From contig DAOUCA010000143.1 of NCBI GenBank assembly GCA_034432375.1, positions 29,980 to 93,979 on the forward strand: a stretch of 64,000 bases of DNA, in the 5' to 3' direction. The translations under genes were made by a program, and so were the position numbers. Positions within the stretch are counted from its first letter, which is position 1. Every line of letters begins with the position of its first letter. Source of the stretch: JAHBVH01 sp034432375 (GTDB lineage Bacteria; Chloroflexota; Anaerolineae; Caldilineales; Caldilineaceae). Below, piece by piece: positions 1 to 9,162 of the stretch. The notes under the pieces were generated by a model. It was not told where the DNA came from, did no database searches, and saw nothing but the letters and a program-made list of their open reading frames with translations.

Positions 1-358
1 GGATGACAGTGACGGGCTCTGGAATCGGCACTGGACCAGAAGGCGTGGGTGTTGGGATTGGCGTTACGGTCGCATCCGGAGGTAGCGTCACAATTGTCGT
101 CGGTGTAAGGGTTGGGATCGGTGTGACGGTGGGAGAAACCGGTGTATTGGTCGGTGTGGCTGTCGGCGTATCCGTCGGTGGTACACCGGTGTTCGTCGGT
201 GTTGGTGACGGTGGTTCCGTGGGCGTTTCCGTAATATCAGCTGGCGCATCTTGTGCCGAAGCTACATTGGCCGCGCCCCAGCCGGGCAGGGCAAACATGA
301 CTAAGAGGAATAAAATTGTTACAAAAACAACAAATCGACTCATGGCGGTTTTATTCAT
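1..358 (-). CDS. Secreted Pro/Thr-rich protein, N-terminal part only
   Basis: The gene reads off the left edge of the window on the minus strand, so only about 119 N-terminal residues are visible. The start at 358 is preceded by a GGGAG ribosome-binding site. The protein begins MNKTAMSRF, followed by a hydrophobic stretch and an Ala-rich end (ANVASAQD), a classical Sec signal peptide with likely cleavage after ASA. The mature part is a low-complexity linker of Pro, Thr, Val and Ile with repeated PTPTNTP/TPIPTPTP motifs. Such linkers are common behind the signal peptide of Chloroflexota surface proteins and usually lead to a folded domain, which lies outside the window. Function unknown. The Gly/Val-rich reading of the opposite strand is its mirror and is not a gene. 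Confidence 0.75.
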   Translation of the reverse strand, partial: MNKTAMSRFVVFVTILFLLVMFALPGWGAANVASAQDAPADITETPTEPPSPTPTNTGVPPTDTPTATPTNTPVSPTVTPIPTLTPTTIVTLPPDATVTPIPTPTPSGPVPIPEPVTVI

Positions 359-822
359 TGCTAGATTTCTCCCTAGAGATAACAGGTATAAATGAAAGGA
401 GGAAGTGTAATGAGATTATACAAGCGGTACTACTACTTATGGTTTACGGCATCATAACATAGGATAATAGAAATGAAAAGTAATAAATTTAAGAATGTAT
501 TCTTTATATGTATCAGGAATTTAGATTTGGCGCTCTCAGTAAGGTTGTCAGTTACGTCGTCTACGCAATTCGTTGTCAACAAAACCGTAAACTGATGATG
601 GGGGTGCATCGTTCAATTGTATACCATTCGGTAAGCGGCAGTAGACTGGCAATCGGGCAACAATCGGGCAGCAGACAATTTCGCGTGGGGCTGTCAGGGA
701 ACAGACAGCAAATAAACGTCTGCCTGAGAGGATTTCCGCTTTTTGTCCAATTGACATGGCAAATTTGTCTATCTATACTCTTCCTGATACATATCGACCA
801 GTCATTAGTCAGGAGGTCTTGA
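359..822. other. Intergenic region with degenerate short-word repeats
   Basis: This gap separates the divergent secreted-protein gene from the DUF1800 gene and must hold both promoters; none is clear enough to call. From about 630 to 700 it contains loosely repeated words (CGGTAAGCGGCAGTAG, AATCGGGCA twice), the same type of word array seen in many other gaps of this window. No coding frame here has a convincing ribosome-binding site or composition. Confidence 0.5.
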
Positions 823-2724
823 ATGCCGGAAGTCCAACCGGATCCGAAGGCAGGCACTTCCACCGCTCCCATCATCGCACCCCATGCCCCGCCCCACTTT
901 TTTGCACGTTCCGCTCAAAGTTATATTGCCGAAAATCAAGTAGAAGCATTGGCCGCCGCCTGTGGTGAACCATTTGTTGAAAATGGCGCTGTCGCCATGC
1001 CAGCTAGCCGTGAGAGTGCTAGCACAGCCATTCGCAATCGAACACGTCGTAATCTTTTCATCAGCGCAGGCATTGCAACCGCTGCCGCAACACTTTCGAC
1101 GTTTTCACCCTCATCACCGGCAAAGGCGCAGGAGCCGCAACCGCGTCCCCCCTCAATGCAGCAATTGCGGTTATCCAGCAACACTGGTCTACCAGCTATC
1201 CCCACGTTACCGGTGATTGTGTTGAATCGCATGGCCTATGGGCCACGGCCAGATGATATCGCCGCCTTCAATGCATTGGCCTCTTCAGAGGAAGCTCGTC
1301 TGACAGCCTATGTGGATCAGCAGCTAAATCCTGCATCAATTGATGACAGTGCTTGCGACGCAATCATCAACACGCAGGGCTTTACAACACTGAATAAGTC
1401 GCTGACCCAACTATGGGCGGACCATGTCAAAGCGGAAAATAATCCGTGGGAGAATCGCATGCGTCCTGCCACTGAAATTGAACAGGTGACCTTTCTAAAA
1501 GCAGTCTACAGCAAGCGCCAACTAGAGCAAGTCTTAGCCGAACATTGGTTCAACCACTTTAATATTTATGGCTGGGATTCGTGGACTGGACCGGTGATGG
1601 TGCACTATGACCGCGATGTCATCCGCGCCAATATGTTGGGGAACTTTCGCACAATGCTCGAAGCCGTCGCCAAGAGCCCGGCAATGCTCTACTATTTGGA
1701 TAATCAGTCGAATTCGGGTGGCAACCCCAACGAGAATTATGCCCGCGAACTCTTTGAATTGCATGCCCTGGGGGCCGAAAATTACTTGGGCGTAGTGCCC
1801 CTTACGATCAATCCGGATGGTAGCTATACCCATCCAGCTCCCAAAGATGGGGCTGGGCAGCCACTGCTCTATGTCGATGCCGATGTCTACGGAGCTACCA
1901 CCTGTTTTACCGGCTGGCGCATCGATACGCAAACCGGCACTTTTGTCTTTGACGATGATGCGCACTTTCCCTATGCAAAGATCGTCTTCGGTCGTCTCAT
2001 TCCCGAAGCCCAAGGGGCGAAGGATGGCAGCGATGTACTCGATTTGGTCGCCAAACATCCCGGGACGGCGCGTTATATCTGCCGCAAATTGTGTCGCCGG
2101 CTGATCAGTGACGATCCGCCAGAGAGCATTGTTCAAGCGGCGGCTGATGTCTTCTTGGCTAATGTCAATGCTGCGGACCAACTGAAAAAGGTCACACGCA
2201 CCATTCTGCTCTCCACAGAATTCCGAACGACCTGGGGGCAGAAGATCAAACGTCCCTTTGAATTCACCGTCAGCACACTGCGCGCGGCAGAAGCCAATTT
2301 TACACCGAAGAGCGATTTTCTCTATACCTATGATGCCCTCGGCCAGCCCCTTCTTTCCTGGGGACCACCTAACGGCTACCCCGATGATAAGGAGTCCTGG
2401 AGCAGTACTATGCCCATGTTGCAACGCTGGCGGCTGATTCACTTTCTGGTCGATTGGAAGGTCGGTGGTGAGGGCAGCGACAAAGATGATCGCCGGCTGC
2501 GCTTTACCACACCAGCTTCGATCAAAACGCCGAACGCGGTGGTGAGTTATTGGGCCAACCGGCTCTTGGGCTACGCGTTACCAACAGAACAGCACCAGGC
2601 AATCGTTGAATTTTTCGCTGCCGGACGCAATGCCGATCTCGATCTACCCGAGTCACAGCTCACCGAGCGTCTGCCCTACATGATCGCATTGATTTTCATG
2701 GCCCCTTCTTTTCAATGGCGGTAA
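823..2724 (+). CDS. DUF1800 family Tat-exported protein
   Basis: The 633-residue protein belongs to the DUF1800 family (Pfam PF08811), whose biochemical role is unknown. The start is fixed by AGGAGG at 811-816. An unusually long N-terminal leader of about 70 residues precedes a twin-arginine motif (RRNLFISAG, Arg75-Arg76), a hydrophobic segment and an AKAQ-type cleavage site near residue 102, so Tat export is likely. Family features visible include MAYGPRPDD near residue 137, EHWFNHFNIYGWD, NYARELFELHALG, FTGWRID and the C-terminal GPPNGYPDD. The next gene encodes a DUF1501 protein, and this pair is very commonly adjacent in Bacteria, suggesting they act together at the cell surface. Direct repeats of GGTAAGTGGC run across and beyond its stop codon. 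Confidence 0.93.
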   Translation: MPEVQPDPKAGTSTAPIIAPHAPPHFFARSAQSYIAENQVEALAAACGEPFVENGAVAMPASRESASTAIRNRTRRNLFISAGIATAAATLSTFSPSSPAKAQEPQPRPPSMQQLRLSSNTGLPAIPTLPVIVLNRMAYGPRPDDIAAFNALASSEEARLTAYVDQQLNPASIDDSACDAIINTQGFTTLNKSLTQLWADHVKAENNPWENRMRPATEIEQVTFLKAVYSKRQLEQVLAEHWFNHFNIYGWDSWTGPVMVHYDRDVIRANMLGNFRTMLEAVAKSPAMLYYLDNQSNSGGNPNENYARELFELHALGAENYLGVVPLTINPDGSYTHPAPKDGAGQPLLYVDADVYGATTCFTGWRIDTQTGTFVFDDDAHFPYAKIVFGRLIPEAQGAKDGSDVLDLVAKHPGTARYICRKLCRRLISDDPPESIVQAAADVFLANVNAADQLKKVTRTILLSTEFRTTWGQKIKRPFEFTVSTLRAAEANFTPKSDFLYTYDALGQPLLSWGPPNGYPDDKESWSSTMPMLQRWRLIHFLVDWKVGGEGSDKDDRRLRFTTPASIKTPNAVVSYWANRLLGYALPTEQHQAIVEFFAAGRNADLDLPESQLTERLPYMIALIFMAPSFQWR

Positions 2725-2789
2725 GTGGCGGTAAGTGGCAGTAGTGATAGAGCGGTACTAGTTGATAAACATATTCAAAGGAACCTTGT

Positions 2790-4181
2790 ATGTCTGAAAT
2801 TTCACGACGGGGCTTTATGGTTGGCTGTTCGGCAGCCATTGCGGCCATGGCCGGGGGCCGCCTGAGCTATGTTGCCTTTGGCAACCAAGAGCAAGAACCC
2901 AATCAAGAGATTCTGGTGGTGGTCTTTTTGCGTGGCGGCATGGATGGCTTGAGCGCCGTGATGCCGTTGGCGGGCAATGACCGTGGCTACTATGAAAATA
3001 ATCGGGCCGATATCGCCATCCCCACTGGCGGTGCCAACGCAGCGCTGCCATTGAGCGACTTCTTTGGCTTGCACCCTGCCGGCGCGCCCCTACACGAGCT
3101 TTATCAAGATAAAAAGGTGGCTGTGATCCACGCCGCTGGCCTCATGAGCGATACGCGTAGCCACTTTGATGCCATGAAATATATGGAATTGGGGACTCCT
3201 GGCAGTAAATCTGCCACCAACGGCTGGCTAACGCGCCACTTGGAGACAGCCGGCAATCTTGCCAGCGACGCTGTGATGCCGGCACTCTCGGTGGGTAGCC
3301 TCAGCCCGACCTCATTGGCCGGTAGCACCGAAGCGATTGGGATGACGAGCCCCACCAGCTTCTCGTTCGGCGGCAATTGGCGTTACAACACAAGCCAACG
3401 CCAAGTGTTGCGTTCGATGTATCAGGGCTCAAGTTGGCTCCACAGCGCCGGTATTCAGACGCTCGATGCCATCGATGTCGTGGAATATGGCAACCCAGAG
3501 AACTATACACCAGAAAATGGCGCGGCCTATCCCAATAACAGCTTCGGTCGCAATCTGCAGACGGTGGCACAGATGATTAAATTGCAGCTGGGGCTTAAAG
3601 TGGCCACCGTGGATCTTGGTGGCTGGGATACGCATGAATCACAGGGGAATAGTGGCACCGGCTATTTTGCCGGCCAATTTGGCACGGTGGCGAGTGGTCT
3701 CGCCGCGCTCATGGCCGATTTGAGCAATTCCAACGGCACCGATCATACAAAGCGGCTGACCGTGGTGGTGATGAGTGAATTTGGCCGTACCTTTAAGCAA
3801 AATGCCAGTCGCGGCACCGATCACGGCCATGGTAATGTGATGTTTGTCGTCGGTGGCAATGTCAACGGTGGCCAGGTCTATGGCAATTGGCCCGGTCTGC
3901 ACACCGATCAGCTCTACGACCGCCGTGATCTCGATGTTACGACCGACTATCGTCAGGTGCTCAGCGAGATTCTGATCCGCCGCATGGCAAATCCGAATCT
4001 TGGCGCGATCTTCCCTGGCTATCAGGCCTATCAACCACTGAAGATCGTCCAAGGAGCCGATTTGACGCCAAACTATTCGACGCCAACCGGCAATCCGACC
4101 CCCACGCCAACGCCCATTCCTGGCTCGACCATTCCGACGGCTAACAATCAGCGGGTTTACTTACCGCTGGTCTCGCGCTAA
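2790..4181 (+). CDS. DUF1501 family Tat-exported protein with Chloroflexota C-terminal tail
   Basis: The 463-residue protein is a DUF1501 member (Pfam PF07394, related to sulfatase/alkaline phosphatase folds). It starts MSEISRRGFMVG with Arg6-Arg7 and an Ala/Gly hydrophobic stretch, a clear Tat signal. Characteristic blocks are VVFLRGGMDGLSAV near residue 45, DTRSHFDAM, DLGGWDTHESQ, MSEFGRTFKQN and TDHGHGN; the Asp, His and Ser/Thr residues there match the metal-binding blocks of the superfamily. The last 30 residues form a Pro/Thr linker ending in VYLPLVSR, a tail I associate with exported Chloroflexota proteins. It follows the DUF1800 gene by 65 bp and is probably co-transcribed. Substrate unknown. 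Confidence 0.94.
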   Translation: MSEISRRGFMVGCSAAIAAMAGGRLSYVAFGNQEQEPNQEILVVVFLRGGMDGLSAVMPLAGNDRGYYENNRADIAIPTGGANAALPLSDFFGLHPAGAPLHELYQDKKVAVIHAAGLMSDTRSHFDAMKYMELGTPGSKSATNGWLTRHLETAGNLASDAVMPALSVGSLSPTSLAGSTEAIGMTSPTSFSFGGNWRYNTSQRQVLRSMYQGSSWLHSAGIQTLDAIDVVEYGNPENYTPENGAAYPNNSFGRNLQTVAQMIKLQLGLKVATVDLGGWDTHESQGNSGTGYFAGQFGTVASGLAALMADLSNSNGTDHTKRLTVVVMSEFGRTFKQNASRGTDHGHGNVMFVVGGNVNGGQVYGNWPGLHTDQLYDRRDLDVTTDYRQVLSEILIRRMANPNLGAIFPGYQAYQPLKIVQGADLTPNYSTPTGNPTPTPTPIPGSTIPTANNQRVYLPLVSR

Positions 4182-4497
4182 AAAGACGGTATTTCACTTT
4201 AATTTTTCTAGTGAGTAAGTAAAGTGCAGAAAGTCTTTGGAAAACGGAGGCTGAGCTTCGTCCTGAGCGGAGGCCCCTTGGCGCGAAGGGCTTGTCGAAG
4301 CCAGCGCTGCTTTGGCTTCGACAAGCTCAGCCTCCGCTACAACGAGCTTATTTCCAGGAATTTCTTGAACTTTACCTAATGGCTCTCAGGGGAGTAGATA
4401 AGCGCTCTCGGAGGGCAGAGCGATCTGCTCCCCTGAATTCCAGTTGAGCATACATTTACAAATCGAGCAGTTTAGCGCCCTCTTGAAATAGACAAAA
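4182..4497. repeat. Intergenic nested inverted repeat of the TTCGACAAGCTCAG family
   Basis: The gap between convergent genes carries a nested inverted repeat. Outer arms are CGGAGGCTGAGCTT (4245-4258) and its exact complement at 4323-4336. Inner arms are CTTGTCGAAGCCA (4291-4303) and its complement at 4313-4325. Related fragments occur near 17132, 23320, 28430 and 32925, so this is a dispersed repeat. Since both flanking genes end here, it could also serve as a bidirectional terminator, though no T-tract follows. Confidence 0.7.
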
Positions 4498-4773
4498 TCA
4501 GGAGATGTCGTAATGGACAATTGTCGATTGGTTACGCGTTGCACGAGGCAATTGCCGCAGGCTCCATCCCCAGGTGATTAAAGAGATCCCGCCAAAGAGC
4601 ATGGCACCGGCAACCATATAGGCTAGTAATTCTGGCCAGAGTAAAATCGCCAAAGCCATAAGTGTTAGAAGCAGACCAGGAACGATAAAGAGCCAACCAA
4701 CAGCAGGCATCATCCCATTGGCGATAGGCCGTTGCGTCTGTGAAAAGCGTACAAATGGTGTTCCAGTAAACAT
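4498..4773 (-). CDS. Small two-helix membrane protein, unknown function
   Basis: A 91-residue protein with two hydrophobic segments, roughly residues 24-45 (VGWLFIVPGLLLTLMALAIL) and 49-70, separated by a short loop, and a basic C-terminal tail. The start is supported by GGGAG about 7 bases upstream on the minus strand. The downstream neighbour is convergent, and the metallopeptidase gene lies 134 bp upstream on the same strand, so they may share a transcript. I do not recognise the family. Confidence 0.6.
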   Translation of the reverse strand: MFTGTPFVRFSQTQRPIANGMMPAVGWLFIVPGLLLTLMALAILLWPELLAYMVAGAMLFGGISLITWGWSLRQLPRATRNQSTIVHYDIS

Positions 4774-4907
4774 AGAAGCTCCCTTATTGGAAAAGCCGCC
4801 CCTTCAATAGACCACTCTGTATCCCCTACAACAGTTGGCATAGCCATAGAATCTATCCCGAAATTGGGTTGTTGCCCAACGGGAATAGAGAAGTTTGGGA
4901 TAAAGAA

Positions 4908-5594
4908 TTAGTCGCGGCGACGACCGAGTAGAATAAATGCGTAATAGGCCAGCGTCATAATCGCTTGGATGGCAGCAGCAACATAGGTAAGAGCAGCAGC
5001 ATCCAAGACACGATTTACCCCCACCATCTCCTGCGGAGCCAAGATCCCCGTGTTTGTCAGTAATTGTTTCGCACGGCGGCTAGCATCAAATTCCACAGGT
5101 AAGGTCACCAGGGCAAAGACGGCAGTTAACCCAAAAACGGCAAGACCAACCCAAGCCAACGTAGTGTTAAACCAAAGGCCGGCAAAAAAGAGCAACGGGC
5201 CAACCCAGCCACCGATCTGCACGCCCGGCACCAATGCTGAACGCAACTTCAGTGGCGCGTATTGCTTCTGATCTTGAATGGCATGACCTGCCTCATGCGC
5301 AGCAACGCCAACCGAGGCCAGGCTAGGTGTGTCGTAAACCTGTGAACTCAAGCGCAAGACTTTGCTGCGCGGGTCATAATGATCGGACAAAAAGCCATCT
5401 ACCCGCTCGACATCAACCATCTGCAGGCCATTGGCATCCAAAACACGGCGTGCCGCCTGTGCACCGGTCATTCCTGTGGCAGTGCGCACGCGTGAATACT
5501 TTTCGAAGCTCGACCGCACACGTGCCTGTGCATACATGCCCAATAGCAAGCCAGGCAATGCAAAGAGCAAGTATAACGGATTAAAGTAGAACAT
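4908..5594 (-). CDS. YugP-type neutral zinc metallopeptidase, membrane-bound
   Basis: The 228-residue protein matches the zinc metallopeptidase family of Bacillus YugP (Pfam PF04298). It has an N-terminal membrane segment (residues 4-21), the metal-binding motif HEAGH at 100-104 within GVAAHEAGHAIQD, further hydrophobic segments around 125-165 and a C-terminal helix before the basic end LLGRRRD. Length and order of parts are normal for the family. The usual conserved block for positioning the protease domain, with DHYDPRSKVLRLS before the motif, is present. Physiological substrates of the family are not established. Confidence 0.9.
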   Translation of the reverse strand: MFYFNPLYLLFALPGLLLGMYAQARVRSSFEKYSRVRTATGMTGAQAARRVLDANGLQMVDVERVDGFLSDHYDPRSKVLRLSSQVYDTPSLASVGVAAHEAGHAIQDQKQYAPLKLRSALVPGVQIGGWVGPLLFFAGLWFNTTLAWVGLAVFGLTAVFALVTLPVEFDASRRAKQLLTNTGILAPQEMVGVNRVLDAAALTYVAAAIQAIMTLAYYAFILLGRRRD

Positions 5595-5634
5595 TGTCGC
5601 TATCTCTCCTGAAGTATGAACTTCGATCTGTCTT

Positions 5635-5708
5635 GATGCTTACGTAACTCCCAGCTTCGATGTGCAGGGAAAGTGCACTATCCAACCGGCGACCTGCGTA
5701 CGTTCTAT
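5635..5708. repeat. Degenerate copy of GGACTTACGC-ended element
   Basis: This stretch aligns by eye with the element at 41937-42001: both share a CTTACG/CTTATG end, a TTCGAT word, a TGCAC word, the block CAACCGGCGA(C/T)CTGCGTA and a decayed right end. It lies in the gap between the metallopeptidase and murJ genes. Confidence 0.5.
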
Positions 5709-5804
5709 CGCTATTGATACGTATATACTCTATCATGAGTTTCGTGTGAATGGTATTAGAGGATAGTTAATGTTGTATATGCGATCCAATGGTTCTTGCT
5801 TTGC

Positions 5805-7493
5805 TTAGCGAAATCGGCGCCAGAGCAGCGCCAGCGCCGGTTGCAGTTCTTCACTGCGCAATAGCAGGGAACTACTGAGATAGACCACGACGGCCAATGG
5901 CAGTGCCGTAACCATGACTAGCAAGAAATTGACATCGCCGCCCGTCGCCGGCATGAGCCAGGCCAACCAGCCCCAAAGCGCGGCCGCCATGACACCTGCT
6001 GCCAACAGTTGCCGACCCACCGCTAACGCCAACTGCCGACTCTCCAATCCGCCGATGCGAGCGCGCAACAGCGAGAGCAACAGCAGCATTTCAAGCGAGG
6101 TTGCGGTACTATTGGCAAGGGCCAACCCCCCATGTTGCAGCCAGCGCACCCACCATAAGCTCAACAAAATATTGAGAACCATGGCGCCAATCCCGACGAC
6201 GACCGGTGTCCAGGTGTCATGTAGCGCATAAAAGGCCCGAACAACGATCTCTACAACGGAATGGGCTACCAGCCCAATCGCATAGAATTGCAATGCATAG
6301 GCGACGAGAGCTGTACTTTCTGCGGTGAATTCGCGCCGCTGAAGCAGCACTGCAATGAGGGGAACGCGCAGCAGATATAGGCCCACGGCGGCGGGAATTG
6401 TTAGAAAAAGAATGGTGCGGATGATCCGACCAAACGAACGGCGCATTTCAGCAACTTCGCCGGCGGCGACTTGCGCGGCAAAGGTGGGAAAGATCGCGGT
6501 TGCAATCGATTGGGCAAAGACACCCTGCGGCAGCAACATGAGCAGCCAGGCATAGTTGAGCGCGCTTAAACTGCCAGCGGAAAGGCCACTGGCAAGGATC
6601 GTATTGACTAAAAAGTGCATCTGTACAAAGAAGAGACCGAGGACCCGTGGCCCCATCAAGCGCATCACTTCGTGCACACCAGGATCGCGCAGCGCCAAAG
6701 TGGGGTGATAGTGTGCGCGCACACGCCACAGGCCCGGGAGTTGTACCAGGAAATGGAGGAGGGCACCGACAACCACCCCAATGACCAGCCCATTGATCCC
6801 ATAAATAGGAGCCAGCACCAACGCGCTGACAATAATTGCCAAGTTATAAAAGACTGGGGCGGCCGCGGGCAAGAGGAAATGCTGCACCGCATTGAGCGCG
6901 CCCATAATTAGGCCACTTGCGCCAAAGATGATTGTGCTGAGCAACATCCAGCGCATGAGGCGCGCCGTGAGCATTTGTTGCTCCAGCGAAAAGCCGGGCG
7001 CAATGAGATGCGACACAAGGGGTTGGGCAAAGATCACAACCACAACCGCCACACCGATCAGCAAGAGCGTAATCAGATTCACCACGCGGCTAAAGAGCAA
7101 CCAGGCCTCTGTACGTTTGCCCTGTGTCCAGTAGCCGGCAAAGGTAGGGATAAAGGCACTGCCCAATGCGCCACCGGCGACCAATTGAAAGAGAATATCG
7201 GGCACACGAAAGGCAGCCAGATAGGCATCAAGCTCTGAACTGGTACCAAAGCGCGCCCCGATCACGATTTCGCGCGTCAGCCCCGCCACCCGGCTGAGTA
7301 CAAAGAAGATCATCACCACGACCGCGGCCCCAGCCAACCGTCGTCCGCTGAGGGTTGCTGGGGCCGCGGTGGGTTCGGTTTCGGTGGTTGCTGGGGCTAC
7401 TTCAGAGATGTTTGTCAAGCCAATGTCCTTCAAAGGTTTCTGGTGTTCAGTAGATCGCAATCGTGTGCCGCCTAGTTCGTGAACAGCTACCAT
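5805..7493 (-). CDS. murJ: MurJ/MviN lipid II flippase
   Basis: The 562-residue polytopic membrane protein matches MurJ, which moves lipid-linked peptidoglycan precursor across the cytoplasmic membrane. The first family block starts near residue 50 (GAAVVVMIFFVLSRVAGLTREIVIGARFG) and is followed by the typical alternation of about 14 hydrophobic helices; PDILFQLVAGGALGSAFIPTF and LNYAWLLMLLPQGVFAQSIATAIFP are strongly MurJ-like. About 48 hydrophilic residues precede the first helix, a longer N-terminus than usual, and no strong ribosome-binding site marks the start, so translation may begin downstream. The upstream gap is filled with GAGAC heptamer repeats. Confidence 0.94.
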   Translation of the reverse strand: MVAVHELGGTRLRSTEHQKPLKDIGLTNISEVAPATTETEPTAAPATLSGRRLAGAAVVVMIFFVLSRVAGLTREIVIGARFGTSSELDAYLAAFRVPDILFQLVAGGALGSAFIPTFAGYWTQGKRTEAWLLFSRVVNLITLLLIGVAVVVVIFAQPLVSHLIAPGFSLEQQMLTARLMRWMLLSTIIFGASGLIMGALNAVQHFLLPAAAPVFYNLAIIVSALVLAPIYGINGLVIGVVVGALLHFLVQLPGLWRVRAHYHPTLALRDPGVHEVMRLMGPRVLGLFFVQMHFLVNTILASGLSAGSLSALNYAWLLMLLPQGVFAQSIATAIFPTFAAQVAAGEVAEMRRSFGRIIRTILFLTIPAAVGLYLLRVPLIAVLLQRREFTAESTALVAYALQFYAIGLVAHSVVEIVVRAFYALHDTWTPVVVGIGAMVLNILLSLWWVRWLQHGGLALANSTATSLEMLLLLSLLRARIGGLESRQLALAVGRQLLAAGVMAAALWGWLAWLMPATGGDVNFLLVMVTALPLAVVVYLSSSLLLRSEELQPALALLWRRFR

Positions 7494-7504
7494 GTGGGCA
7501 GTGG

Positions 7505-7595
7505 CTGGTACGGTGAGACGGTGAGACGGTGAGACGGTGAAACTGATTTACTGTCCCACTGATTTACTGTCCCACTGTCCCACCGTCCCACTGAT
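7505..7595. repeat. Inverted pair of short tandem arrays (GAGACGGT / ACTGTCCC)
   Basis: Three to four copies of GTGAGACG are followed by copies of ACTGTCCC and ACTGATTT, whose reverse complement is again a GTGGGAC-type word, so two arrays face each other and could fold into a cruciform. The right array runs up to the stop codon of the ridA-like gene, and the left array begins 12 bp from the murJ start. Confidence 0.75.
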
Positions 7596-7975
7596 TATTC
7601 CGGTACAATGGCAATACAATCAACGGCAACGAGACTCTGGCCGATCTTTGAGTGCACGGTGGTGCGCGCTGGATAGGGTTCCTGCACATAGGTGGCATAA
7701 ACTTCATTCATCGCTGCAAAATCCGCAAAGTCGGCTAGATAGACCGTCACTTTGACGGCATTGGCCCATGATGTACCGGCAGCGGCCAGCAATGCACTTA
7801 TATTATCAAAGACTTGGCGGGCCTGCTCGGCAACAGTATCGCCGTTGGGCTGCCCTGTCGCTGGATCATAAGGCCCTTGGGCAGAAATATAGACGGTTGG
7901 TCCGCTGGCAACGATTGCCGGCGAATAGGGGCCACGCGGCGTGGGGGCTTGGTCGCTACGGATTGCTTTGCGCAT
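7595..7975 (-). CDS. RidA (YjgF/YER057c/UK114) family protein
   Basis: The 126-residue protein is a full-length RidA-family member; RidA itself hydrolyses reactive enamine/imine intermediates such as 2-aminoacrylate. The pattern GPYSPAI near residue 15, VYISAQGP, QARQVFDNISALLAAAG, VKVTVYLADFADF, NEVYATY and the end block PARTTVHSK are family signatures. The Arg in PARTT, which binds the carboxylate in true RidA, is present, so deaminase activity is plausible. AAGGAG lies about 6 bases before the start. It is a soluble cytosolic protein, transcribed in the same direction as the histidine phosphatase upstream and murJ downstream. Confidence 0.95.
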   Translation of the reverse strand: MRKAIRSDQAPTPRGPYSPAIVASGPTVYISAQGPYDPATGQPNGDTVAEQARQVFDNISALLAAAGTSWANAVKVTVYLADFADFAAMNEVYATYVQEPYPARTTVHSKIGQSLVAVDCIAIVPE

Positions 7976-8013
7976 AGCTGCTCCTTTTTGCTTGCTCCAA
8001 ACGGTTGGTGAAC

Positions 8014-8754
8014 TTATCGCGAAATCAGATCTGGTGTGAGATGCTCTGTCCGGTTAAGATAACGCAGCAAGAGAAAGCCTTTGGGGGTAAAATCGATCCG
8101 TGAAATCGCGGTATTATAGTGGGTATAGTAAAGCTGCGAAGCAAAGTCTTGGCCAAGCAACGCTTTGATCAATGCGTCGAGAAAGGTGCCGTGAGAAACG
8201 AGGGCAATCCGTTCATGGGCCATATCTGGTGCCCAATCGCGTAAAGTCGCCGCTACGCGCGCTGCACGGGCATAGCAGCCTTCCATCTCCTCATAACCGC
8301 CATACCACCACCCCTCCGCCGTAATCGCGTCTGGCAGTTGATAGCCAGCGAATTGTTCGCTGATCTCTTGACGGGTCAAACCTGGCAAGTTCACAATATC
8401 GCCCTTGCTAGGATCGCCATGAAAGATCCCCCCGTGCTCATGAATATCAACCCAAACTTCCGGTTGTAGATTCAGCGCTTTACTGATGGGCAACGCGGTT
8501 TGAAGCGTACGCCACATTGGGCTGACAAAGAGACGGGTAAAACCATACCCGTGGCTATCGCCGCGGTTTCTGCCCTCGGTCTCCTCTGGCCAACCCAAAC
8601 TGGCGAGATGGTCAGCCGTCAATTGTGCTTGGCGAAAGCCTAGCTCTGTAATCGTCGGCTCTGGCGAGCGTTGAGTCAAATAATCATCCATTGGCGTTCG
8701 CTCCGCCAGATAATTATTGGCAGATTGCGCATGTCGAATTAAAAAGAGCTTCAT
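8014..8754 (-). CDS. Histidine phosphatase superfamily protein
   Basis: The 246-residue protein begins MKLFLIRHAQSANN: the R-H-A box carries the phosphate-accepting His8. The second catalytic His is in LVSHGTFLDAL near residue 204, and the Arg and Glu positions (VSPMWRTLQTA; HEHGGIFHGDP) are present, so the fold and active site are complete. Family members range from phosphoglycerate mutases to broad phosphatases; the substrate cannot be read from the sequence. It sits 38 bp upstream of the ridA-like gene on the same strand and may be co-transcribed. Confidence 0.92.
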   Translation of the reverse strand: MKLFLIRHAQSANNYLAERTPMDDYLTQRSPEPTITELGFRQAQLTADHLASLGWPEETEGRNRGDSHGYGFTRLFVSPMWRTLQTALPISKALNLQPEVWVDIHEHGGIFHGDPSKGDIVNLPGLTRQEISEQFAGYQLPDAITAEGWWYGGYEEMEGCYARAARVAATLRDWAPDMAHERIALVSHGTFLDALIKALLGQDFASQLYYTHYNTAISRIDFTPKGFLLLRYLNRTEHLTPDLISR

Positions 8755-9162
8755 GGTCCCCCATTTCTAAAGGCTACTTGGTGGGTGGTTGAAGGAATTG
8801 GTTGGTAGATAAGTACATCGGTATACAGGTACATCAGTAAATCAGTATACAGGTATACAGGTATAAAGATATCTCGGGTTGTGGGAATCGCGTGTCTGCT
8901 TTCCTAACTAGTTATGTAGCGATACCAACTGTGCACGATACCATCAAGTGAAACTGGAAACAAATCTGAAGCAAAGTGTGCGCTTTGTAAAAGCAGAGGG
9001 ATTTCAGTGACAGCCAGAGGATACAGCTAGCAATTCGGGCAGTGGCTGACGCTGAATGGTGCCCTGCATACAACCAAATTCTGCAACCAATGCAATAATC
9101 ACGGTAACTATTTCCCGATTTCCCGATTGCCCGATTTCCCGATTGATAACAAGGAGAACCTG
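8755..9162. repeat. Intergenic region with short-word arrays
   Basis: A divergent gap carrying two word arrays. At 8814-8870, about six copies of a GTATACAG/GTACATCA-type octamer occur. At 9113-9146, four copies of an octamer read on the minus strand as AATCGGG plus A or C run almost to the ribosome-binding site of the next gene. The promoters of the divergent genes must lie between or within these arrays. I found no convincing coding frame. Confidence 0.6.

Noticed and set aside
3..395. Gly/Val-rich plus-strand frame of 130 residues
   Set aside because: It is the complement of a Pro/Thr-rich secreted protein gene on the minus strand, which has a signal peptide and ribosome-binding site.
1534..2442. 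302-residue minus-strand frame inside the DUF1800 gene
   Set aside because: Antisense to a clear family member; no motif, no ribosome-binding site.
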